A DNA stretch of 64,000 bases. Origin: Closterium sp. NIES-65 (Eukaryota > Streptophyta > Zygnematophyceae > Desmidiales > Closteriaceae). The stretch's first letter is position 1, and each line of letters opens with the position of its first letter. The notes below the pieces were generated by a model. It was not told the DNA's origin and did not search any database. It saw only the letters and a list, made by a program, of their open reading frames with translations. A program made the translations under genes and the position numbers. Location: NCBI GenBank assembly GCA_948144175.1, contig CANXME010002001.1:3038501-3102500 (forward strand), in the 5' to 3' direction. This document shows positions 10,591 through 21,779 of the stretch, piece by piece.

Positions 10591-12422
10591 GCCCGAGAAA
10601 CTGCACCTTCTTCAGGGCGAAGTCGCTCTTTGACAGCTTCACGTAGAACTTGTTTTTCCGCAGGATCTCGAACACCTTCCGCAGATGCTCCACGTGCTCC
10701 TTCATGTTCTTGGAGTAGATGAGAATGTCGTCCAGGTAAACCACCACGCACTCGTCCAGCAGGGGTCGTAAGATGTGATTCATCTCCGCCTGAAACGTAG
10801 CTGGTGCGTTGCAGAGTCCGAACAGCATCACCAAGTATTCGTAGGAGCCGTATCTGGTACGGAACGCCGTCTTGTGGATCGAGTTGTCCGCCATCTTGAT
10901 CTGCCAGTAACCCGACCGTATGTCCAACTTCGAAAAGACTGTTGTACCACGCAGTTGGTCTAGTAGGTCGTCTATGCGCGGTATGGGGTATTTGTTTTTA
11001 ACTGTCTATTTGTTCAGTGCGCGGTAGTCGATGCACTTCCGTAGACTGCCATCTGGTTTTGGAGTGAAGAGGACTGGTGCACCGTAGGGAGAGGTGGATG
11101 GGCGGATCAGTTGTCTATCAAGTAGATACTCTACCTGTTTCTTCATGTCAGTCAGCTCGGTCGGACTCAGTCGGTATTGTGCGCGTGAGACGGGTTTCGC
11201 ACCTGGTTCCTCCACGATCTCGTGCTCGTGGGTGCGTGTTGGAGGTACGCCTGCGGGTAGGTCGTCGGGCATTATATCTTTGTACTGCTCCAACACCTCC
11301 TTTACTGCTGCAGGTAGCTCCAAACTCGGCTTCTCCTCCTCTGCTGCTGCCATAACCATTGCCAAGTATCCCGTGTTACCCTCGTTCATAGTCCGTTCGA
11401 ACTGTGCCAGTGTCGTTTCAGGAACGCTCCCTGTATCCGTCCAGCTTCGCAGCTCCACTCGTTTCCCGTTGCTTTAGATGCACGCCTTCCTGTTGACCCA
11501 GTCGATCTCGGGGTTGAACCGCTTCAAGAAATCTCGCCCCAAGATAAAATCTAAGCCATTAAAGTTCGTGATGGGCAACGTCAGCTTCCACCTCAGCGCC
11601 CCTATGTGCAGCTGCAGTGATGCTTTGCCGTGGATGGGAAGCTTCGTACTGTCCACCATTGTTGCCGATAACTTGGTCTCCTCCGAAAATTGTCCAATTT
11701 TCTCCAACGTCCCGCGGTCGCACACCGAGTGAGACACACCGCTGTCCACTAGTGCCTGGAGGCGTTGCCCGTTGCAGATCACCTCGAGTAGTAGTGGTTG
11801 TTGCCGCTCCGAGTAACCGTAGATGGTCTCACTTATAGGATCGTAGGGTACGTCGAATAGATCATCCCTCGGTCCTGCACTCGAAGCTGCCGACTCCATA
11901 TCAGTTTCCGACTGAGCAGGGTTAGAAGGATTTATCCAAGGCCGATTCAGCTTTGTCTTGGCCTGGAACTTTCCCTTAAGCCTTTGCAGCTCTGTAGGCT
12001 TCTCCTGTGGGCAATGGGGAGCCTTAACACTGTGCTGCGGGGAGAGAATATTAACTCCTTGGAACGCATGACCCTTTTCAACGCTCCGGAGTGGTTTGCC
12101 CAACTTCTTAGTTACCTGAATAATGTTTGAAGGCTTTTTCTTGGCCTTGAAATCTCCCCTAGATATTTTAAAGGCTTGAAAACCTCGAGAGAGAATATTC
12201 TTACTCTCCGGTGTGTTCGGCCGGAGTTTCCCGGTCGGTGCATATTCTTGTTTCGTGGAGCCTCCATTTGTCTCGGCGATTTCCCCTGTTGGCGGCCGGT
12301 CGTGACGTTTTAAATTCGCGCCACCGTGTCCTCCTTTTTTCGCCATCGTGGATGTTGCACTGTTGTTGCCCTGCAACTCCGCTCGTGCCTTCTTCATTTT
12401 CCAACACGCCAAGAGTCGATGT
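10591..12422 (-). pseudogene. Chromovirus B: RT, retropepsin and gag C-terminus
   Basis: Minus-strand parts in order from the right: Lys-rich gag tail (12201-12412), retropepsin with a DSG-type active site (about 11700-11800), the linker ending '[20 protein letters not shown]', and RT fingers and palm (10586-11458). It is close in sequence to 2332-5783 of copy A, so the two are sister copies. Broken, with a few breaks. Fossil. Confidence 0.85.
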
Positions 12423-12551
12423 TGTCAGATTTATATGACATAGTTGCTGTAGGCTATAGTGGGGTAGCACATATGGGGTACAGGGTTTCTAGGGTTGTAT
12501 TTGTACCCAATCTTTCCTTAGTCATTTCATTCCTGTTTTCTTTACTTCACA

Positions 12552-13665
12552 TGGTATAGAGCGGGTCCTACCTTAGGACCGTTTTTTTTTAGGGCCCACC
12601 GAAGCGCGCCCCGAGGCGCGCCTTTTTTTAGCGACCCCCTCGGGTCGCCTTTTCCCTCGCGGCCCCGCTGTCCCTCAGACGCGGCCCCGCCACCTCTCCT
12701 GATCGCGGCCCCGCCGCCTGTTTGACGCGGCCCCGCCGCCTACCCTGACGCGGCTCCGCCGCCTCCCCTGACGCGGCCCCGCCGCCTCCCCTGACGCGGC
12801 TCCGCCGCCTCTCCTGACGCGGCCCCGCCGCCTGTCTGACGCGGCCCCGCCGCCTCCCCGGACGCGGCCCTGCCGCCTCCCCTGACGCGGCTCCCCCGCC
12901 TCCCCTGACGCGGCACCGCCGCCTCCCCTGACGCGGCTCCGCCGCCTCCCCTGACGCGGCCCTGCCGCCTCCCCTGACGCGGCTCCGCCGCCTCTCCTGC
13001 CGGCCCGCCACTGCACCTGCCGGCCCGCCGCTGCACCTGCCGGCCCGCCACTGCACCCTATGGCCCGCCGCTGCACCTGCCGGCCCGCCACTGCACCTGC
13101 CGGCCCGCCGCTGCACCCAGCGGCCTACCGCCTCTGACGGCCTCGCCGCTGCACCTGCCGGCCTCGCTGCTGCACCTGCCGGCCCGCCACTGCACCCTAC
13201 GGCCCGCCACTGCACCCTACGGCCCGCCGCCTGCACCTGCCGGCCCGCCGCTGCACCTGCCGGCCCGCCACTGCACCTGCCGGCCCGCCGCTGCACCTGC
13301 CGGCCCGCCACTGCACCGGTCAACCCGCCGCTGCACCTGACGGCCCCGCCCCTGCATCTCCTGGCCGAGCCGCCTCAGCAGCCAAACCGCCCGTGAGCCG
13401 AGCCGCCCGACGCCGAGCCGCCCGGGACCCGAGCCGCCCTGCCGCCGAGCCGCCCGGGAGCCGAGCCGCCCTGCACCCGAGCCGCCCAGCCGCCGAGCAG
13501 CCCGGGAGCCGAGCCACCCTGCGCCCGAGCCGCCCAGCAGCCGAGCCGCCCAGCACCCGAGCCGCCTTTCTGCATACCTACACGACCTGCCCTGCCTGGT
13601 GAGCACAGTCCCACTGACACTGCGAGCTCTTTCCCTGCTGCTTGCACTGCGTCGCTGTCGTCGCC
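12552..13665 (+). repeat. GC-rich leader repeats of copia C
   Basis: The non-coding leader contains three successive tandem-repeat blocks. The first has units around 'CGCCGCCTCCCCTGACGCGG' (about 12640-13000). The second has units around 'CCTGCCGGCCCGCCGCTGCA' (about 13000-13330). The third has units around 'GAGCCGCCCGGGAGCC' (about 13390-13570). The palindrome GGGCCC is at about 12592, some 40 bp past the primer site. Long open frames here come from base composition. Confidence 0.75.
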
Positions 13666-14788
13666 ATGGCTACCCCTAGTGTCCTAGCTTTTGACGCTGA
13701 GGGTCGCGCCATTGATTTTGAGGTCTGGTTAGACGACCTGCAGCTGTTCTTACAGTGCGACAGGGCTGACGACCTTTCTCTCTTTGATCTCACCTCTGGC
13801 GCCTCTCCTGCTCCTGCTGCTGATGCTGATCCCGCTGTCCGCTCTAAGTGGGCCACCCGCGATGCTGCTGCACGTCTTGCTGTGCGTCGCCACCTCCCTA
13901 CCTCTGAGCGTGCGCACTTGGCTTGCAGATCACTCGGGACAGAGCACGCCGCACCATTACCTTGACTCAGTCACACATGGTGCAGCAGGTCCTTCAGCGC
14001 TTCGGCTTCACGTACTCCTCGCCTCAGGCCACTCCTCTGCCTACTCGCCACTCACTCTCAGCTCTGCCTTCGGATGAGTCCGTAGAGTCGAGTGGTCCGT
14101 ATGCAGAGCTTGTTGGCTGCTTCATGTACCTGATGACCTGCACACGACCTGACCTTGCATACCCTCTGAGCATTCTTGCACGCTATGTTGCTCCTGGGAG
14201 ACACAGACCGGAGCACATGGCTGCAGCGAAGAGGGTATTGCGCTACCTGTGCAGTACGTCGGGCATGGGGCTAGTGCTTGGAGGGCGGAGTCCAGTGGTC
14301 CTTACCAGCCACGCGGACGCTTCTTGGGCTGACGACCAGGCTACGCAGCGGTCGTCACAGGGTTACACCTTCAGCCTTGGTTCCGGCTCTGTCTCGTGGC
14401 GGTCTACTCGCTCGTCTTCGGTTCTCGGCTCCAGTTGTGAGGCTGAGATCTACGCCGGGGCCATGGCTGCACAGGAGCTTCGCTGGCTCACCTACCTGCT
14501 GACTGACCTTGGAGAGCCGCCTCGTTCTCCTCCAGTGCTGTACGTAACAACAAGGCTATGCTGGCCTTGTGTCGAGAGCAGCGCTTGGAGCACAGAACGA
14601 AGCACATTGCTCTCCGCTACTTCCTTGCTCGTGAGCTGCAGCAGCGTGGTCAGTTGCGACTTGCGTACGTGGCCTCTGAGGCCAACACTGCTGATGTGTT
14701 CACCAAGGCACTCGCGCCTTGTGACCATCAGCGCTTTTGCACCCAGCTGGGTCTTGTGCCTGTCTTGCCTCACTTGCTCTCCTCTTGA
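13666..14788 (+). pseudogene. Copia C: gag N-terminus and RT/RNase H remnants
   Basis: 13666-13922 encodes a copia gag start ('VLAFDAEGRAIDFEVWLDDL'). 13923-14788 encodes the RT C-terminus and RNase H: 'QITRDRARRTITLTQSHMVQ', 'YLMTCTRPDLAYPLSILARY', 'GHADASWADD'-type and 'SSSCEAEIYA' blocks. The parts match copia H (19101-21779) closely. The element is broken and lacks several parts. Fossil. Confidence 0.85.
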
Positions 14789-15127
14789 CTTCACTTGTAC
14801 TGTGACATATATATATGCCTGCTCTTGTTTGTCTAGTTTTATATATATGTCTGTACTCCTGCATGTGAACTGGCCTCTGGCCCTACTCTTGTGCTCGGAC
14901 TGTGTGGTGACTTTGTGATCCACCCTGAGCTTGCTTTGCTTTGCTTGACTGGTCTTGTGACCCCTTGTTCTCCCCACTTTGCCTATGGGGGTGTGTCAGA
15001 TTTATATGACATAGTTGCTGTAGGCTATAGTGGGGTAGCACATATGGGGTACAGGGTTTCTAGGGTTGTATTTGTACCCAATCTTTCCTTAGTCATTTCA
15101 TTCCCGTTTTCTTTACTTCACAGATGT

Positions 15128-15550
15128 CTCGCTGCGCCGCAAAATTCGCACTTCTCATATTTTGTCGGCCGCTGCTTCGCGTTGATCTTGTCGATATCCA
15201 TCGGGTCGGCGGTCGTGGGTGGTGCCGATTGCTTCGTGCCAAATGATCGGTTCGGCACGTGGCGTCGTGTCTCGGGTTGATCTCACGTGAGCGCATCGAA
15301 TCTCTCCGCTGCACACACCATGTCTTGGTAGTTGTTGTAGTTCGCAGCAATCACCTGTCGGCGCACTTCCGTCTTTAGCCCCTCAGTATACGCTTGGATT
15401 TTTTCCCCTTCGGTCAGGTCGGTTATTCGGTTGAAGAGGCTCTCCATCTGCTGCGTGTACTGTTGATGCCGTTGAATCTGCTGCCGCGCCATGTGGTTGG
15501 AGTTGATTGGTTCGAAACGTTGAATTAAAGCTTCCCGAAACTGCGTCCAT
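15128..15550 (-). pseudogene. Chromovirus B: gag remnant
   Basis: Minus-strand Retrotrans_gag piece ('MESLFNRITDLTEGEKIQAY', 'EVRRQVIAANYNNYQDMV'), nearly identical to 5674-5949 of copy A. It resumes directly after the TSD of copia C, so it belonged to the same gag before that insertion. It is cut at 15550 by the next copia LTR. Fossil. Confidence 0.85.
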
Positions 15551-15873
15551 TGTGAAGAATGAGGAATGAAACGAACTAGCAAGCAGGTGGGTGACAAGTA
15601 GGAAAACCTAAAAGTGTTGTACCCCATATTGTCTACCCCACTACAGCCTACAAAGACTATAGCATATGAGTTTCACACACCCCCATAGGCTAAGTGAGGG
15701 AGAACAAGAGGTCACAAGACCAGTCAAGCAAGCAAAGCAAGCTCAGGGTGGATCACAACGTCACCACACAGTCCGAGCACAAGAGCAAGTCCACAAGGCC
15801 AGATCACAAGCAAGATCATATCAAAAGGTAAACAAGCAAGTGCAGGTATGGAAAGATCACAATACAAGCAAGG

Positions 15874-17859
15874 TCAAGAAGTGAGCAAGTGAGGCCAAGT
15901 AGGCACAAGACCTAGCATCGTACAGAAGCGCTGATGATCACAAGGCGGAAGTGCCTTGGTAAAGATACCAGCAGTGTTGGCCTGAGAGGCCACGTGAGCA
16001 AGGCGCAGCTGACCACGCTGCTGCAGCTCACGAGCAAGGAAGTAGCGGAGAGCAATGTGCTTCGTTCTGTGCTCTAGTTTGTGCTCCCGACACAAGGCCA
16101 GCACGGCCTTGTTGTCTACGTACAGAACTGGAGGAGAACGAGGCGGCTCTCCTAGGCCATTCAGCAGGTAGGTGAGCCAGCATAGCTCCTGTGCAGCCAT
16201 GGCCCCCGCGTAGATCTCAGCCTCACAACTGGAGCCGAGAACAGAAGACGAGCGAGTAGACCGCCACGAAACAGAGCCGGAGCCAAGGCTGAAGGTATAA
16301 CCCTGTGACGACCGCTGCGTAGCCTAGTCGTCAGCCCAAGAAGCGTCTGCGTGACCTGTGAGGACCACTCGACGTCGGCCTCCAAGCACTAGCCCCATGC
16401 CCGACGTACTGCACAAGTAGTGCAACATCCTCTTCGCTGCAGCCATGTGCTCTGGTCGGTGTCTCCCAGGAGCAACATAGCGTGCCAAGATGCTAAGAGG
16501 GTATGCAAGGTCAGGTCGTGTGCAGGTCATCACGTACATGAGGCAGCCAACAAGCTCTGGGTACGGGCCACTCAGCTCTACGGACTCATCCGAAGGCAGA
16601 GCTGAGAGCGAGTGGCGAGTAGACAGAGGAGTGGCATGAGGCGAGGAGTACGTGAAGTCGAAGCGCTGAAGGACCTGCTGCACCATGTGTGACTGAGTCA
16701 GGGTAATGGTGCGCTGTGCTCTGTCCCGGGTGATCTGCAAGCCAAGGTAGCTGCGCAGTTCACCCAGGTCTGTGCACGTGTGTCTCTTCTGCAGCTCAGA
16801 CTTCACGTGAGCGAGTCCAGCAGTGTCAGCAGCGGCAAAGACCAAGTCGTCAACGTACACGAGGATGTAGAATGGCGACAAAGAGGTGTCGGTGCGCAGA
16901 AACAGCGACGGGTCGGCAGTAGAAGGAGCAAACCCAAGAGCCGCAAGTGTAGTCCTCAGTGTGTCGTGCCACTCACGGGGAGCCTGGCGGAGACCGTAGA
17001 CTGGCCGCCGGAGGCTCCACTGGGTACCAGGAGGAAACGACCCAGTGAAGCCAGGTGGGCGGCACAGCCAGATCTCCTCGTGCAGGCTGCCCTGTAGGAA
17101 AGCTGTGCTGAAGTCAAGAGAGTGAAGCTCGTAGTTGTGCTGAGCGGCTATGTGCAGCAGCACCCAAAGAGTGGTCATCTTCAGGGTGGGAGAGAAGGTC
17201 TGAAAGTAGTCAACTCCCTGCCGCTGACTGAAGCCTCGAGCCACTTAACGTGCCTTGAAGAGAGGCGGAGAACCCGGCGGCCGCTTCACCCTGAAAATCC
17301 ACATGCCACTGACGATGTTCGCCCCAGGTGGGGGAACATCGTCGACGTAGGTGCCTGTGGACTTCCAGGAAGCCATCTCTGCGTCCATGGCTGACTGCCA
17401 CTGAGAGGAGTAGGGACCCTCGATCGCCTCAGTGTACGATCGAGGAGTCGGGATGTCTGGTGTATCCAGGTCTCCCTCAGGGGCAATCAGCGTGGACACG
17501 AGATGAGGCAAAGCAGCAGCAAAACACTGGAACTCCTCTTGCCTGTCCTCAAGGACGTCCGTGCTAAGAGCACACTCACCCCCGACGAACGGATCACAGA
17601 CAGACTCAGACTTAGCAACAAGACTAGCAGCGTAGTCTAGACGACATCGAGCAGCAAAGTCGACAAGCTCAGCAACTAGGGCCGACGCAGCAGTGGACAC
17701 AAAGGAAGGGTCAGTGACAACAGTAGCCAGGAGACGCGTGACAGTAGGACTGGCAGCACGAAGAGAGTCAGACTCCGGATCAGCAAGAACAGGAAGAGAG
17801 GACTCTGGAGGAGACGGCAACGGGACACGCAGAGGAGCAGTGGAAGGACGCAATGCCAT
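15874..17859 (-). pseudogene. Copia D: RT and RNase H remnants
   Basis: Minus strand: variable Ser/Pro linker (17245-17859), RVT_2-type RT ('ARGFSQRQGVDYFQTFSPT', 'HSLDFSTAFLQGSLHEEIWL', 'FYILVYVDDLVFA'), then RNase H ending in '...HLLTS' at 15874. The YVDD box is that of copia RT. Same family as copia G and H. Fossil. Confidence 0.85.
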
Positions 17860-18092
17860 GTGGTGTGTGCCTAGGACCGCAGGAGGACGCGGACACGGAG
17901 CAAGACGACTAGGGCAGGGCCGCGAAGCGTAGGGCGGCAGGGCCGCTAGGGGAGAGAAGGCCGCTAGGGCGGCTCGGTAAGTGAATAGCCCGAAGCGCGA
18001 CTCGGGATGAGTGCGCTTCGGGCAGTAAAAAAAAAAAACTCGAAGTGGTGGGCCCTAGGCGCAGTTCCCACAGGGGAACCTGCTCGATACCA
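17860..18092 (-). other. Copia D leader
   Basis: Short GC-rich leader between the primer site and the pol remnant. It contains GGGCCC about 40 bp from the primer site and a pair of complementary GCGCTTCGGGC/GCCCGAAGCGC-type blocks (about 17985-18020) that could form a hairpin around an A/T run. No gene is seen. Confidence 0.5.
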
Positions 18093-18224
18093 TGAGAAGA
18101 TTTGAACGAGAATGAAATGACAATGAACGAAGTGAGTACAAATAGGAAACCCTAATTGGGTTGTACCCCCTATGGGATACCCCACTATAGCCTACACAAA
18201 TAAGTAAGCTATAATGTTCTAACA

Positions 18225-19200
18225 GGAACGCGCTACGTGTGGGTCATGAATGTGGAGGCGCGCGACAGAGCATACGAAGTATTTCGGCTTTGGCTGGCGC
18301 ATGCGGAGAGGCAATCTGGGAAGAAACTCAAGATTTGGCAATCTGACGGCGCGGCAGAATTCAGGAGCAACCAGATGCAGACCTTCCTGACACAGAAGGG
18401 GATCGAGCACCATATTTCTCTCCCCTACGCTCACCAGCAGCGGGGTGTAGCCGAGCGGACCAACCGCACACTGATGACGAAGGTGCGCGAGCTGAGGAAG
18501 CAGTCAAAATTGCCGCCAATCTACTGGACCTACGCGATGCACCACGCCGTGAGGGTGCACAACCTGCTTTCAACCACCGCAATCACCGGCAACCTGTCCC
18601 CGCACGTCAAATGGAGTGGAACCAAAGGGGATACCTCCATGCTCCGGGTATGGGGGTGCATGGTTCAATACCGCCCGCCGACCTCAACCATCGGCAAGTT
18701 CGCCAGCCACGCACGCTGAAGAATCCACCTCGACATCAGTCACGAGCACAAGGCGTGGATCGTGCTGGACCTCCTCGGTCAGAAAAGCACTCACGCTCGC
18801 GACGTCATCTTCTAAGAGCGTCTCTTCCTTGACCGATTCCGCCGCGACGAGCAGACGAATGCAAATCGGGTCTACGCCAACGACGGCCACAGCTACGCAA
18901 CACCCGAAGACGAAGCCGCTGCAGCAATCTTCGAGCAGGACACAAGGGGGGAATTCGCGTGGGAAAATCGGCGCAGCGACGACGACGACGACGATGATTC
19001 CTTAGGAGGAGGAATAGGCGGAACAGGCGGAAGCAGAACAGGCGGAAGCGGCAGAGGCGCGACACCGCAAGCACCTGAACTGGAGAGCGATGACGATGAT
19101 GTGCAGGAGGTCATCCCGGAACGTCGCCACGACAGCACCATCTCAGGGCTGCAGCTTCTCGGGCTTCACACCGCAACCTCGAAGGCACGAGCTGCTGAGC
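18225..19200 (+). pseudogene. Copia integrase fragment of a second lineage
   Basis: Plus-strand integrase piece with 'WQSDGAAEFRSNQMQTFL' and 'HQQRGVAERTNRTLMTKVRE', which hold the second D and the E of the DDE core. A copia-type post-core region and an Asp-rich stretch follow. The sequence differs clearly from the integrase of copia F and G, so it is another copia lineage. Its N-terminal half is absent. It abuts the 5' LTR of copia D on the left and the pol frame of copia H on the right. Fossil. Confidence 0.75.
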
Positions 19201-21779
19201 CTGGGGTTTCTCCTGCTGCTGCGTCTCGCCGGGAGCCCCTCTCTCCACAGGAGCTGCGCGAGTGGTTTGCTCGCCGCTGGAGGCGTGCTGCTGGAGCTGG
19301 AGCTTCTTCGACCATCGAGGGTGCTGGTGCTGCCGGTCCCGGAGCTGCTGGGCCTGCGGGTCCTAGTGGCGCTGGAGCTGCTGAGGGTGTTGGTGCTGAG
19401 ACTACTGCTGTCTGTCCTGGCGGTGGTTCTGCTGCTGGTGCTGCTGGAGGTCCTGCCGCTGGAGGTGTTGGTGGCGCTGGTGCTGTCGCTGGGGGTGCTG
19501 GTGCTGTCCCTGCTGTGTCTGGAGCTGCCGCGCGGCCTCGGCCGTACTTCGTTCCGCTCCTGCAGCAGGTTCTTGGTCTTTCTCCTCCGGTAGAGTGTCC
19601 ACAGCCTGTACAGTCGCAGTCACTGTTGGAGCCTTCCTCTCCACTGCCTGCTCCCTCTCCTTACACTGGTCCTACTGGAGGTCTTGCTGAGCGTCGTGAG
19701 CCTGCGTCTCGTCCCGCGTCGCCTGTTCGTCCTGCTCGCGCTAGTGGTCGCGGTTCGCGTCAGCGTCCTCCTCCTGTCCCTGGCACGCACCGGATGTCTC
19801 TGCGTCCGTCCACTGCTCCTCTGCGTGCCCCTTTGCCTTCTCCTTCTGAGTCCTCTCTTCCTGCGCTTGCCGACCCTGAGTCGGACTCCCTTCGTGCTGC
19901 CAGTCCTACTGTCACGCGTCTGCTAGCTACTGTCGTCACTGACCCCTCTTTTGAGTCCACTGCTGCGTCTGCTCTTGTCGCTGAGCTCGTTGACTTTGCT
20001 GCTCGCTGTCGTCTAGACTACGCTGCTAGTCTTGTTGCTGAGTCTGCGTCTGTCTGTCCTCCGTCCGTCGGGGGTGAGTGTGCCCTTGGCACGGACGTCC
20101 TAGAGGACAGGCAGGAGGAGTTAGAGTGTCTGGCGACTGCTTCACCTCATCTCGCGTCTGTACGACTTGCTCCTGAGGGAGACCCCGATGCACTAGACAT
20201 CCCGACTCCGCGCTCTTACGCGGAGGCCGTAGAGGGTCCCTACTCCTCTCAGTGGCAGGCAGCTATGGATGCAGAGATGGCTTCCTGGAAGTCCACAGGC
20301 ACCTACGTTGACGCAGTTCCCCCTCCTGGGGCGAACATCGTCAGTGGCATGTGGATCTTCAGGGTGAAGCGGCCGCCGGGCTCTCCACCTGTCTTCAAGG
20401 CGCGGTACGTTGCTCGTGGCTTCAGTCAGCGGCAGGGAGTTGACTACTTTCAGACCTTCTCTCCCACCCCGAAGATGACCACTCTTCGGGTGCTGCTGCA
20501 CATAGCCGCTCAGCGCGACTACGAGCTTCACTCTCTCGACTTCAGCACTGCGTTCCTGCAGGGTAGCCTGCACGAGGAGATCTGGCTGCGCCGTCCACCT
20601 GGCTTCACTGGGACTTTTCCTCCTGGCACCCAGTGGAGCCTTCGACGGCCAGTCTACGGTCTCCGCCAGGCACCGCGTGAGTGGCACGACACACTGAGGA
20701 CTACGCTTGCGGCTCTTGGGTTTGCTCCTTCTACTGCTGACCCGTCGCTGTTTCTGGGCACCGACACTTCACTGCCGCCGTTCTACATCCTCGTGTACGT
20801 CGACGACTTGGTCTTTGCCACAGCGGACACTGCTGGACTCGCCTACGTGAAGTCCGAGCTGCTGAAGAGACACACGTGCACAGACCTGGGTGAACTGCGC
20901 AGCTACCTTGGCTTGCAGATCACTCGGGACAGAGCACGCCGCACCATTACCTTGACTCAGTCACACATGGTGCAGCAGGTCCTTCAGCGCTTCGGCTTCA
21001 CGTACTCCTCGCCTCAGGCCACTCCTCTGTCTACTCGTCACTCGCTCTCAGCTCTGCCTTCGGATGAGTCCTTAGAGTCGAGTGGCCCGTACCCAGAGCT
21101 TGTTGGCTGCCTCATGTACCTGATGACCTGCACACGACCTGACCTTGCATACCCACTGAGCATTCTTGCACGCTATGTTGCTCCTGGGAGACACCGACTA
21201 GAGCACATGGCTGCAGCGAAGAGGGTATTGCGCTACCTGTGCAGTACGTCTGGCATGGGGCTAGTGCTTGGAGGGCGGAGTCCAGTGGTCCTTACAGGCC
21301 ACGCTGACGCTTCTTGGGCTGACGACCAGGCTACGCAACGGTCGTCACAGGGTTACACCTTCAGTCTTGGTTCCGGCTCTGTCTCGTGGCGGGCTACTCG
21401 TTCGTCTTCGGTTCTCAGCTCCAGTTGTGAGGCTGAGATCTACGCCGGGGCCATGGCTGCACAGGAGCTTCGCTGGCTCACCTACCTGCTGACTGACCTT
21501 GGAGAGCCGCCTCGTTCTCCTCCAAATCTGTACGTAGACAACAAGGCCATGCTGGCCTTGTGTCGAGAGCAGCGTCTGGAGCACAGAACGAAGCACATTG
21601 CTCTTCGTTACTTCCTTGCTCGTCAGCTACAGCAGCGTGGACAGTTGCGGCTTGCTTACGTGGCCTCTGAGGCCAACACTGCTGATGTGTTCACCAAGGC
21701 ACTCGCGCCTTGTGACCATCAGCGCTTCTGCACCCAGCTGGGTCTTGTGCCTGTCTTGCCTCACTTGCTCTCCTCTTGA
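19101..21779 (+). CDS. Copia H: linker, RT and RNase H open frame (892 codons)
   Basis: One long plus-strand frame. The first ~35 codons derive from the preceding copia lineage. Next comes the variable Pro/Ser linker starting near 'ASRREPLSPQELREWFARRW'. RVT_2 reverse transcriptase follows ('SGMWIFRVKRPPGSPPVFK', 'TAFLQGSLHEEIW', 'YILVYVDDLVFA' with the YVDD box). Last is copia RNase H ('HADASWADDQATQRSS', 'SSSCEAEIYAGAMAAQELRW', 'LYVDNKA'), ending 'LPHLLSS'. No gag, protease or own integrase lies upstream, so it is a truncated element, but this part looks whole. It closely matches the copia C and G remnants. Confidence 0.9.
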   Translation: MQEVIPERRHDSTISGLQLLGLHTATSKARAAEPGVSPAAASRREPLSPQELREWFARRWRRAAGAGASSTIEGAGAAGPGAAGPAGPSGAGAAEGVGAETTAVCPGGGSAAGAAGGPAAGGVGGAGAVAGGAGAVPAVSGAAARPRPYFVPLLQQVLGLSPPVECPQPVQSQSLLEPSSPLPAPSPYTGPTGGLAERREPASRPASPVRPARASGRGSRQRPPPVPGTHRMSLRPSTAPLRAPLPSPSESSLPALADPESDSLRAASPTVTRLLATVVTDPSFESTAASALVAELVDFAARCRLDYAASLVAESASVCPPSVGGECALGTDVLEDRQEELECLATASPHLASVRLAPEGDPDALDIPTPRSYAEAVEGPYSSQWQAAMDAEMASWKSTGTYVDAVPPPGANIVSGMWIFRVKRPPGSPPVFKARYVARGFSQRQGVDYFQTFSPTPKMTTLRVLLHIAAQRDYELHSLDFSTAFLQGSLHEEIWLRRPPGFTGTFPPGTQWSLRRPVYGLRQAPREWHDTLRTTLAALGFAPSTADPSLFLGTDTSLPPFYILVYVDDLVFATADTAGLAYVKSELLKRHTCTDLGELRSYLGLQITRDRARRTITLTQSHMVQQVLQRFGFTYSSPQATPLSTRHSLSALPSDESLESSGPYPELVGCLMYLMTCTRPDLAYPLSILARYVAPGRHRLEHMAAAKRVLRYLCSTSGMGLVLGGRSPVVLTGHADASWADDQATQRSSQGYTFSLGSGSVSWRATRSSSVLSSSCEAEIYAGAMAAQELRWLTYLLTDLGEPPRSPPNLYVDNKAMLALCREQRLEHRTKHIALRYFLARQLQQRGQLRLAYVASEANTADVFTKALAPCDHQRFCTQLGLVPVLPHLLSS

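Larger units (their letters stand above)
12423..15122 (+). mobile_element. Copia element C (shortened derivative, complete ends)
   Basis: LTRs at 12423-12551 and 14994-15122 (129 bp each) differ at one position. A perfect TSD GATGT lies at 12418-12422 and 15123-15127. A primer site for initiator-Met tRNA begins at 12552, and TATGGGGGTG precedes the 3' LTR. The interior holds a 1.1-kb GC-rich leader, a gag N-terminal piece and an RT C-terminus/RNase H piece only, so it cannot supply its own enzymes. Both ends are whole and the insertion is young, which implies mobilisation by a relative. Confidence 0.9.
7787..15550 (-). mobile_element. Ty3/gypsy chromovirus copy B (interrupted)
   Basis: Minus-strand chromovirus. 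From right to left it has gag (15128-15550 and 12201-12422), retropepsin, RT, integrase core and a C-terminal chromodomain, then the 3' LTR at 7419-7786. It is shorter than copy A through the RNase H region. Younger insertions are LARD-like element 2 (8413-10064) and copia C (12423-15122), both with perfect TSDs. The 5' end is cut by the copia mosaic that begins at 15551. Broken, with several breaks. Fossil. Confidence 0.85.
15551..18224 (-). mobile_element. Copia D: mosaic minus-strand element
   Basis: The 3' LTR (15551-15677, 127 bp) and 5' LTR (18093-18224, 132 bp) share only the common LTR core and belong to different subfamilies. The outer flanks (TCCAT and GGAAC) do not match, so this is a recombinant of two elements, not one insertion. 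A primer site for initiator-Met tRNA lies at about 18081-18092. Coding parts present are the pol linker, RT and RNase H. Broken, with several breaks. Confidence 0.75.

Noticed and set aside
12628-13606. Gly/Arg/Ala-rich minus-strand frames in the copia C leader
   Set aside because: Tandem GC-rich repeats in the untranslated leader, antisense to the element.
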